From the NCBI RefSeq assembly GCF_032854445.1, contig NC_088300.1, positions 64,268,984 through 64,332,983 on the forward strand: DNA of 64,000 bases, read 5' to 3'. The DNA is from Liolophura sinensis. Taxonomy: Eukaryota > Mollusca > Polyplacophora > Chitonida > Chitonidae. Below, one piece after another: positions 10,921 to 22,900 of the stretch. Position 1 is the first letter of the stretch, and each line of letters begins with the position of its first letter. A program made the translations under genes and the position numbers. The notes below the pieces were generated by a model. It saw only the letters and a program-made list of their open reading frames with translations, searched no databases and was not told the origin of the DNA.

Positions 10921-13900
10921 CTGAAAAGCAGAACGACATCTTCGTAAACATGTATTTCCTCATTGTTATTCTTCAACCTTTTCGCATGTTTACAGGGTGT
11001 TCATTTAAGCATATTCAGCAGGCATTTTTTTTGAGTTGAATGATAAAATTATATATATATTATATATAGCCATGAACTGTCCCATCCAAACAATGTCTCC
11101 AAAATTAAATTAAAAATGTGCATTAACTGCAATGAAAGTTGCTCTGTCATATGAGAAAAGGTTGAAGAATTAGGGTATTGCCTTTTCATAATTAGTTGTA
11201 ATGGTGATTAAATTTCTTAAATTTTATGTGATATTGGCTTTGATGTATATCCTTGTGAAAAAAAGCACATAATCTAGATTTTAAGAGTTTTAAAGCGTTA
11301 AGAAGGATAAATTAAGCCCACCTTTGAGGATGTAGTCTGTCAGCAGAGTTGGCACAGTTGGACTGTCCTCATTAATTGCTTCAAGGACTACAAAAAAAGA
11401 AAAAATAAACAAATGGTACAGCAGACCTATTCAATACACTTCTTGAAGTATGGAACCACTCTACATGGGCTATCAGTGCTCTTCAGGACTGCATGTCAAA
11501 GTATGAATAAAATAAATCGTTAAATGATCAACATCTGAAACTAATAAATGAAGAAACAAAGCAAAGGTCCCTCACAAAAAAAAAACAACAAGTGGTTTAA
11601 AGGAAAAGATCTCTAATAATCAAAGTAGGCAGCTGGCTTCCTCTCCGGCCGTAAGTGGGAAGGTCTGCCAGCAACCTGCGGATGGTCGTGGGTTTCCCCC
11701 GGGCTGTGCCCGGTTTCCACCCACCATAATGCTGGCCGCCGTCGTATAAGTGAAATATTCTTGAGTACGGCGTAAAACACCAATCAAAAAAAAAAAAAAA
11801 AAAAAAAATCAAAGTAGGCATCATAAAATACACAAATTAAAACTATGCATAAATATACTTTCATTTATCTTTTTAGATTTTTTTGTGAAAAGAGTTAAAG
11901 GTACTCAAACATTTGATGTCTAAGATGGGCTTTATGGACTATACTATGAAAGGTTAGGAACTCTGATGTTACACAAAGTTTATCCAACTCTAATCAAGAT
12001 ACTGAATGTTGGAATAACTCCTTTTACCTAGGAGTAAAAGATCACGGACATAATGTTCCCAAAAATTCCTTCCTCCTGGTGAACATCAGGAAAAAAAGAT
12101 GATGTGATGTCAGAAGTTCCTAGATACCGTCAGTATGACTCATTAAGCCCATCATAGTATCCAAATATTTGACTGCCTTTCAACACATTTTAAAAAATCT
12201 GAAAAAATAGATTTTTACGCATAATTTTCAGTTGTCTGTGTGACAAACCATATTTCATATTTTAGCTCTCTTTTATTTTAAGGCGTTAGTAAGGTGTGTA
12301 TGCTCTACCTTCAGAAGCATCTGTTTTCTTCCATGAGGAATTCGTTTCGGTTATAGAAAGCGTTCCAACCAATTAGCTTGCTTGGTTAGGTTATCTCACA
12401 GTACTGTTAATTTGATGTCCACAAATAGAAACAAAATGTCTGACATGCTGTCAAGAGGGTAACATCATGGTGTAGATATTACAAACTTACTAGGAAAACA
12501 TATACATGGCCATTGGCAAAACGTTGTTCAACTACAGATATGCTTGTTAATTCATTTCTTGACTTCAAGAACCCTTACAACATAATTTCTTCCATATCTC
12601 ATGAATGTCTCCTTGAAGCTAACCAGCCATACTGCACGCAAACCTGTATTTTTTAACCGGTTTCCCGACACCAGAGTTGATCAATAGTTGGCCTACACAT
12701 TTATGCAGAGCGTCAAGTGATGAAGGTATGACATAACTCAGGTCTCATCAGAACCTCTGTATTGGTGCAAAAAGAAAAAACATCACTCAATTTGGAGTCT
12801 TTTTTCTTTTTTTCTTTACCACAATCTGAAACGCAGCTAAACAATCAATACCTCCAGTAACCTCTGATTACTTAGGGTATTGATTTTATCTCAGATACCT
12901 GGGCAACTTACTTTTGATGTAAATCTGGAGCTGTTCTGAAGATGGAGGGCCCTGCTGAAGATGATAGGGGATAACTGTGGTGAGGTACTGTAAAATAACA
13001 TGTAGATACATCATATTATGTATGGCACAAAGCCAAAACTATAACAGTTAAACACTCTATTCAGGTACATGGTGAGGTCGAGTGTTTGAAAATTATTCCA
13101 CAGTAGCATCAAAACACATACATTTCAACCACATTTTTTATCATTCTTGAAGCGCAAATTCTCTGCAGCAGTGACATCCTGAAAGCGGATCAATGGTGTC
13201 TTCCACGTAGGCTTCGCTAAGCAAATGGCTCATGTCAAAAGACGAGATGTTAAAAATTTGATCGACTGACCAACTGGCTGACAAAGCAACTTTTACTGTC
13301 CCAGTAAAAAATTAATCAAAACATGCTTCCTGCAGAGATTGTGAAGTTGATCAATAAGATCATGTTATTAAGTAGTGGATGAAACCACAGCAACTTGGGA
13401 GAATCTTGTAATGTTTTTCTCTGCCCTCAAGACAACGACAGATGGCAGAATGAGAGAATGTGTAATCACAGCAGGAACAAATTTATCAAAGCTGGCAAGT
13501 TAAAATGGGGAATCCTTTCTAGTAACACAATTCACCAACAATTTTGTTTGAGACGAACAAATTTGACACAGTAAAAGTACAATGAAATTTTAAAAGTCTC
13601 ATGAAAATTGAAGATTAAATTGTACCATAGCTGGTTAAGGCATCTGCAACCAACACACACAGGAATCTCTGCTCTCACAAAAACTGGAATTTGTAAGATT
13701 TCTGCTGATATTCCTGATTACTTTGTGACTTTTTGTAAATGAGTAATAGTACACTAAACAAAGTATGAATACAAAAATACTGTTGGACCTTGAGCTCTTC
13801 AGCGTCTGCAGGACATGTTGCATACTACAGATTTCCATAGATTCCGTATTTCTCTAGCTATCTGTGTCTACTGGCATATGTCTGCTACAAGAGAGCCATG

Positions 13901-16900
13901 TCCAACTTTATGCACAGCCAAATGAAGGGCATAGGGGAAAATCACCAAAAAATTAAAACCTGTTGTTATAGGGAATATAGACAACAGACTTCATTACCAA
14001 CTTAAATGATCAGAGGGTTTTCTTTTAACACAGACAGTTGACTTAACAGAGGGTAAGACAACACAAACTTTTTTGCAGGATCTCAGAGCTATTATGAATT
14101 TTTGCTTTTCTGTTTCTCTTGTATTTGTCCTCTGACTCACCGTGCCAGCCTGGGGGCCATCCCCAGGAGAGTTCAAGTTGTTGTTGGGTTTGTTCTTTTT
14201 GTTCCGTTTGCGGTCAATGTTGTTCTCCCTCCTTTTCTTCTGGATGGTCAGGAGCAGGGAGATAAACTGGTTCTTAAGCTCCTTGTCAAACTCAAGGTCA
14301 TCCCGCAAAGCCAGCTCTTGGACGAGTGTTTCTGACAGTTCTTTTGTGGTTCGCTCGTATTCCGTTAACAGATCATTCAAGGCTCCCAGAGGCATGGACT
14401 TCATCTCTGAGACAACAGAAAATACAAGAATGAATTTAGGTTCATTTACTTCATTTATTTATTTGATTCTTGGTCCAACCTTGTACTCAACAATTTTTCC
14501 CTTATATCAAGGTAGCCAGTTTTATGGTAGGAGTGCCAGATTTATGGCCCTGGATATTGGCAAGTAACTGGCAAACTTTCCCATGGATGACAAAAACCAT
14601 GTTGGACCACAAAAAGGAGTATCGTCAACCACTTAGTGCCAACACCACCAATGGAAGCAGGGGAATCCTGAAACGTAATTCTATGTCCAGAAATGGCATA
14701 CAACCCACGCACTTCTATTTTGAACTCACAATGACAAAGCAAGCTCCTCAATCACTTGATCAGGGCATCCTCCAAAAGTTTTTTTAACATCTTGTTTGAA
14801 GTCGCTTTCAAAGTTATTTTGGTCATACATGTACCTCAGTTGGTGCTTACATGGGATATTTACAATTCTGGCCAAATGAGGTGCAGGTATGAAGCTGAAG
14901 ACACCAGCCATTAAAGCTTGTGTGATGTCACTAGGCCAGCCAGTGTGATGACACTGTTACTAGACCAGCCAGTGTGATGTCACTAGACCGGCCAGTATGA
15001 TGTCACTAGACCAGCCAGTGTGATGTCACTGTCACCAGACCAGACAGTGTGATATCACTGTCACTAGGCCAGCCAGTGTGATGTCACTGTCACTAGACCA
15101 GCCAGTGTGATGTCACTGTCACTAGACCAGCCAGTGTGATGTCACTGTCACTAGACCAGCCAGTGTGACATCAATGTCACTAGACCAGCCAGTGTGACAT
15201 CACTGTCACTAGACCAGCCAGTGTGACATCACTGTCACTAGACCAGCCAGTGTGACGTCACTGTCACTAGACCAGCCAGTGTGATGTCACTGTCACTAGA
15301 CCAGCCAGTGTGACATCACTGTTACTAGACCAGCCAGTGTGATGTCACTGTCACTAGACCAGCCAGTGTGATGTCACTGTCACTAGACCAGCCAGTGTGA
15401 TGTCACTGCCACTAGACCAGCCAGTGTTGCACGATTATCTTAACAATGACCATCAACTTACTCAGGTGACACAATCAGTCACAATTATAATTTCCTTAGT
15501 ACACTGCATGCTGTTTATAACAAACTGGTGTTTTGAACAACAGAACTGAAAGGATATACATGAACTTCTTGATGCTTTACAGAAGGTAGATTAAATTATT
15601 TTTTTACGCTTCCGATGGCTGTCCAGGCATCCCAGTAGAGAACAGTCCAAGCAATCATTGACTTATTCATATAAATAAGACCTTGTTGAGCACCTAATTC
15701 TTCTATATGGTGTTGCAGACAAGACAGGCTCAACAGGAATAATAAACATAATCAGTATGCAGCTTTGGAGTTTATGTCACTATGACAACAGTGACATCCC
15801 AGGACAAAATGATATTACTGTTTACGGCACAGTAGGGTTACTTGCCTATCTCTTATCTAGGCAGTATTTGTATTAAAAACAATAGAATGATTGACACTAT
15901 TGCTGCCATATGATGGAGAGAACATGTGAAGACAGAATATCAATATTTGTGCAACAGTTGACAGTTTTCTTAAGCCCTGCAATTTCACAAATGGGCCGGA
16001 CTAAAGCGCAAGTTCTAATGATGCTGTGTGATTTCTAAAAATTACAAAAAATTGAAAAAAGATGAGATCATTTTGGTAACTATGTGTAGTTCTGGCAAGG
16101 AACTATTTCAATTTTGATTAAATGGTTTTCAATAAATCTTTTTATGGGTTACTTCGTTTTTTTTCTTTGGGGGGGAGGGGGTAATCACACCTCATACAAT
16201 TACACTGGATTCAGGCAAAACCCTGCAATATCTCAGGCTATACTCCTCATGCTGCAAACAAACAGTTTGACAACTACTCATACACTTTATAGCACAGTCC
16301 AGGATTTCAGCAATCTTACATGAAACGTTCTCCTCAACAACGAAATTTCATATATTTTTTGTTTGATTGGTGTTTCACTTGTATATTGGCAGCCAGCATT
16401 ATGGTAGGAGGCAACCAGGCAAAGCCCGGGAAGAAACATACAACCATAGCAGGCCAGAGAGGAAGCCAGCACAAGCTGGACTTGAACTCACAGCCATCAC
16501 ATTTGTGAGCGGTTCCTGGGTCACTGCACTACACCAGCATGCTGACAACTAGGCATCAGAAGCCATCAACTAAGTTTTAGTTGCCCCACATTACTTACTG
16601 AATTCCAACCTAGCTATTAAGTTACATGTATAAAAAGTACTTCTGAATGGCATATGCTTCTGACTGGTACAGTGCCATTCCTAAGCACAAGCTCCTATTC
16701 TGCCACGCTGTTACACCATACCACACAATCACACACAACATCCAGCTGTACATCCCCATGGCAACAATCAACAAAGTACCGACACAAGGATAAAAGGTAA
16801 CTCCTTTATGTTTGTAACAAGCATTTTAAAGGCCTATAGATTTCTCTAACTAAGCCAGTCTGGTCACAGCATACCCTGCAAGTTGATGTAGCAAGCATTC

Positions 16901-19900
16901 CCACATTATAAGCAAAGTTACCACTAGTTAGACTGGCTGTCTGGGGAATAACACAATAGGGAATTACTTAGACCTATTCTGACTGATCACGCAGATAATA
17001 TCCTTCACCCTAAAACTGCCTGAACGTAATCATTAATTAACTACATTCCAATAGTATTACTCTCCTGTCTCATTAGCAAATTCAAGGACTCCAAAATTAA
17101 TTGAATTTAAATCAAAGCAATATTTCACATAAACATGCATAACTGAGTTTATTTATTTATTTGATTGGTGTTTATGCCGTATTTAAGGGATATTTCACTT
17201 ATACGACGACGGCCAGCATTATGGTGGGTGGAAACCGGGCAGAGCCTGGGGGAGACCTACGACCATCCCCAGGAGTTTATTTATTTGATATGAGTTCATC
17301 ACTAAACTCATGAATTTTTGGGATTCTCTGAAGGCAGTCACTTTTATTGAAGAGGTAAACCAAAGCAACTGTGGTAAACTACCAACCACTGGAAAGATAC
17401 AAACTTTTATGCCATAATGGTGGAAGACTACTGGTCTTCAATGATGGTTAAGAATGCAGAAGAACCTCAGAAGTGCCGTCAACAACTTATTTCCATGAAT
17501 GTCCCACAAACGAGAGGTGAGAAATCTGGAAATTCTCTATCCAAGTAAAAATATAACTTCTACTGATGACAAAATCTGCTCGGACACTGTTCTTGCATGA
17601 ATACAGACATGTAACCTAAATAAACTGAACCAATTTTCATGAACAGTAAATGAAGATTTCGTTGTTCACAGCTTATATATTTATCTGCATGTGTGTCATG
17701 CCATGCCAAAAAATATTTCTGGCAGTGGTACAATGTAAGGTGTATCTTTGAAGGAAACTGGGCAGATCTCAGAGAAAACCATGACCATCTGGCCTCAGGA
17801 TCACAAAGCAATCCTAGTGAAAATTTCAGCCACTACATTTTTTATGTCCCTTTCCATTATTCTAGCTAAAATTTTGTTTTCTAACTTATTCAGAATTTAC
17901 ATTGTCAAGCAATATTTTGACCTTGTTACATTAAAATGAAACATTTTTAAAGTGAGTTGAGTGGTGTCCTAAGATGAGCCAAATAAGATGTAACTGCAGA
18001 GAAATCTCAATGGATGAGTTTACACTACACCAAATCAGACGTACATGTTTACAATGTATGTACAAGAAAGAAATTCACTGCATATTGTCAGAATAATTGA
18101 TAAAATATTGAACAGCTACATCACCAGGAAGCGAGATATTATTTGTCACTCATTCCCCATAACAGCTTGTAAACAGCCTTCTATATCAACAGCCCACCAC
18201 ACTCAATTCCCTGCATAACCAAGCAATTAAGCAGGTTGCCTGTAGAGCTGAGTAAGCCTAGACTGCCTGTATTACAGTATGATCAATACTGCCTGTAGCC
18301 AACATCCACATGGCTTCCTGGGTGCATCATTACAGAGACAGCCCTGACTGGGACAGCAAACAAACACCGGCACAGAATAACACTTAAAACAATTGAACTC
18401 CCATCAAATAAAACATACAGAATCCATTTAACAAAAGTGGCACATAAAAAAAAAGAAGAAAAAAACCCCAAAGAAAAAAGAAAAGTCCAGATATCTTTAC
18501 TGATTGCTGAACTCTTTACTAGGGCTTTTAAAAGCCCATGTCAGGCAGTATCTGTTCATATTGTAACCTGTATCCGAGTAACCCAGGCCAAATGGCGACA
18601 TCAGATCGTTAGGGAATGAAACAGAGCACCAGGGTTGTGATGATCTGATACCTGGTACTATAAGGGGGGGGGGGGGGGGGGGGGGGGGCGGAAACAGCTC
18701 AGACAAATGAAGTGGTAATCAGCAGCCCAGCCTTCCTGAGTGGGTGAGATGAAATACATGACCCTCAAGATGTAGGCTTGTCCTGTGTGGTCAATACTGG
18801 CAAGGGTCAGCTGGTCAGTCTGATCAAAGGTCGAGAATGCATATTACTGACCACAGACATTGAGGCCAAACGTACTGATTACAAAATGGAATCAGAACTC
18901 ACGGCCCTCTCTCTGGCAGTTTCACAGAACGAGACCTAGAGGGTTGGTGGCTGCATACGGCTCTATCCAATGCCTTCTCGGCCACATATGGGGATTGCAC
19001 TAAGACTGATCACAGGCATGCAGATTTTATAGTCATTATTGCTGGTGATCAGGCAACACAAGGGGGGAAAAACACCCCGTACAAATAGGAAGAGGAGTGT
19101 TGTATGTTGGCTAGCCAACAACGGTCAAGTTAACAGTACATATATCACACAGCATGAGCGTTCTGCATTTATAAATTACCCCAAAATGGTATAAAATTTT
19201 GTCCACAAAAGTAGTTTTTAGAGGCCAAAAATGTCACAAAATATTATTTTTGGTGCCGAAACTTACAATTTTCCAGTAGAATATCATCCCATACTTCAAG
19301 CAAACACCTTTCTAAAATCAACAGAACCGTAAGAATCATGAAAGAATGGGCAAGTTACTCATGCACAAAATATATGGTCATTAAGAGTAGATTACACAAA
19401 CCTCTCTTGCATGTAGCCTCACATTTTGTACTTGCCACAAAAAAGCCTAAGATGACTGAATGCTTACAGCCTCTCTGACAGTTGTCTGCACACTGTATGG
19501 CTGCTCATGACAGAATATGCATATAACCCTCTGACAGATGTCTGCACACTGTAAAGCTGCTCATGACAGAACATGCACATAGCCTCTTTGACAGTTGTCT
19601 GCACACTGTAAAGCTGCTCATGACAGAATATGCATATAAGCCTCTGACAGTTGTCTGCAAACTGTAAGGCTGCTCATGACAGAATATGCATATAGCCTCT
19701 TTGGCAGCTGTCTGCACACTGTAAAGCTGCTCATGACAGAACTTACAAAAAAGCCTAAGATGACTGAATGCATATAGCCTTTCTAACAGTTGTCTGCAGA
19801 CTGTAAGGCTGCTCATGACAGAATATGCATATAGTCTCTTTGACAGTTGTCTGCACACTGTAAAGCTGCTCATGACAATATGCATATAGCCTCTCTGACA

Positions 19901-22900
19901 GTTGTCTGCACACTGTAAAGCTGCTCATGACAGAAAATGCCCATGACAGAATATGCATATAGCCTCTTTGACAGTTGTCTGCACACTGTTAAGCTGCTCA
20001 TGACAGAATATGCATATAACCCTCTGACAGTTGTCAGAGCTCATGACAGAATATGCATATAGCCTCTCTGCAGACAACTAAATGCATACACTTCCTGTGG
20101 TAATTGTCTAGAAACTGGAAAAGTGCATATTTGCAATTTTGAAAGCACGGAACAGATAAAAATTGCGAGATGCACAGTTCAGAATCTGTTCAACTACACT
20201 CAAACTGACCTCATTAAAACTGTCCTAAAACCATTGTCAACTTGCTCTCAATCCCATGCCCCATGTCACTCACTAGCCATGCCAGTATATCAATGTATGT
20301 TATTTACCCAATATTACTGCATACAGTATATACTTTAACAGCTTATCTTGTTGTAAATTGAATATTACAAAATGATTCATAACCTGACATTTTAGTGCCT
20401 TCAGCAAAACAAAAACACAACCTCAAACCTTAAATTATTCAGCTCCAGAAAATAGAGTTGTCCTGGCAAGAAAGTAAACACGATAAATACAAGCACATGC
20501 ATATTCTTAATTTGCTTGAAATTAACACAGTGTGTTTATTCATCTGATCGATATTTCAACATTTATGACTAACTGTCAATGTATTCCTGTCGTAACATGC
20601 CGATTCCATCTAAAGTCATATGGACCAATTGCGTATGACCACTTACGATGAGTCACATCTCGGGCAGTTGTGCATGCCAAGATTTACAAATATACAAGAG
20701 GCTTACTGCCAGCAAAATTAACACGTCTGCATGCCCCAGGCGTTTCAAATTTCTTCAGGGCAAGTGCCTCTAGCCGTCATGGTTGCCCATGGAACTAAGG
20801 GTTTTTTTAATGGTTGCCCTGGGGCAAATGGCCATAAAATTTAACTTTAACCCCTAGGTAAAGAAACCAGGTGCAGCTTAATTAAGGGAAATCAACGTGC
20901 CTAGTATAAAGGAGCCAGACAAACCTCCCGACTTAAATCTGAAGCTGAACCAGCTAGACCTAGATTCAAAAGAGTGACCGTACTCATATCCTAAACATCA
21001 AGACAGCACCTGGCTATAACATATTTCAATCGAAAGTATGATTCTCAAGCTTTCTAAAAAGTGTCATACTTTATTATTTTAATGAGATTTCACCGAATAA
21101 CATGTACAACAAAATGACAATGCTGCACAAATGGCTGGTATGAGTCGAGGCAGTCATCTTGTGCATTCTATCCAATCCAACACGTTGCTATTAGATTGCG
21201 CGGCCTAAGCTGTGGCGTAGTCTCTACCCATTCGCTCCATGAAGTGACATATGATAACACAGAACTACTGCATAAGACATCATTTCGTAATCATTTGCAA
21301 CGATTTAGTTACGTGTAGCCGAGGGGCCATTTCACACAGTGTTGTTCGACAGGTCTGTGTCATTTACGGACCATCACAGAAGAAAAATTAATTGACTTAC
21401 ATGCCGTGTACTATTTATCGACGGTATCACAAATTATGTTGATCCAACTATTGTATCAACAATTCAAGTATAGGAAGAAATATCTTTCCAGTATGTCCAA
21501 TTTACATGAAAACTGTTCATCACTTAGACCTCTCCGAAATCCACAACAATTATCTGCTCTATAGGCTTCCACTTTGAAAATACTATGGAAAACAATTTTG
21601 ACGTTAGAGAACCACAGCAGAGAAAACGTGACGTCACCTTGCTGTCGATAATGGAGACACTCTGAGCTGTGTCAGAGCAAAGTTTCAGTAAACTTTTACT
21701 GGTTTGAAAAAAAATTTTAAAAAATATTTATTGCTAGTTTAAGACAGTTTGAATGGTGGTCTTTCAGTGGACATAATCATTAGTCAGGTGCTGTCTTTCA
21801 CTTTTAGGTCATTGGATTTAGGGTATACAGCTACAGCTACAGGTTCACTGCAGCTGCAGAGGACATGATGACAGAGCAATGGTGATTTATATGTGCCACT
21901 TGTATAATGATGGCAGAATGATCATACTTTACGGGTTTTTCTCAGACAAGGGAAGGGCCATATTTTTATGTGTGGTGCTTGTGTGAAGCAAAACCTTGTG
22001 CCACTGTTACCTCAAAAAATAATTGTTGCGGAATGTTTACTATGTTGCAAAATATTAGTTTCTACTGTAACAACTGTCCTTATTATGATGTCATAATGAT
22101 GAGCTGGGAAACAAACGTTTGACATCAACAAAATGACCTCAAGGTCCTACTACCAGGCGTTTGACAGGTCAAATTGTAAATTTTGTCATTCTGTCCAATG
22201 CAGTACTTATTAATCATCCTCCCTGATATTATTCATTTAATTTTCCTAGGCTAAATTCCTAATTAACACTACACCAAAGAAAAGGCATATGAAAAGAAAA
22301 GCTACTTGATCTAACATGTGGATAAGCACAAGCTACTGCATCAATATAAAGGGCTATGTTCACTCAGACAGTTTCAATTCTTAAGAAAATCAGATATAAT
22401 CCTGCAACATCTAACACTGTTCTGCATGAACATCAAAGCAGATCATCAGAGTGAGCACAGTCTGTCTGACTAGTCTGGTGTACATTGATTAAGCAGGCGG
22501 CTGGGGAGACTGGAGCTACAATGCTCTGCATATACACTCACCAGCCTCGGGATACGTAGGCAGATGACTCAGCCTCTCTTTCACAGACGTGTACGGAGCC
22601 GGCATCTCCGGGATAATGTCATCAATACAGGTCTCTTCTGGGGGTGCGTCCTGCAAACAGAGACCGCCACAGTTCTACATATATGCAGCCATCAGATGAT
22701 CATAGACAAACACATGGACATGGCTCTCACATGGCACTGATGAAATCTTCATGTAACACTGCCAACCTTAGACTCCTATTACGCACATTCGTCAATGCGA
22801 GCATGCAGACTAATTATACCCAGACACATAAATACAAAAACCATTGTCTGGATATACAACACTTTTCAGCTGAAGAATATGTTCTATACAGCATGTACAT

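Noticed and set aside
13790-13845. Candidate FEZ exon for the segment missing between exons 5 and 6
   Set aside because: A weak resemblance only (MQHVLQTLK), without a convincing donor; exons 5 and 6 join in frame without it.
14142-14567. Plus-strand open frame of 141 codons
   Set aside because: It is the antisense of FEZ exon 5 plus a SINE fragment.
14925-15428. Regular short repeats, considered as a CRISPR array
   Set aside because: Units are directly adjacent with no unique spacers, and the context is a eukaryotic intron; it is a minisatellite.
19505-19885. Minus-strand open frame of 126 codons with internal repeats
   Set aside because: Product of a 57-bp tandem repeat whose length is a multiple of three; no coding evidence.
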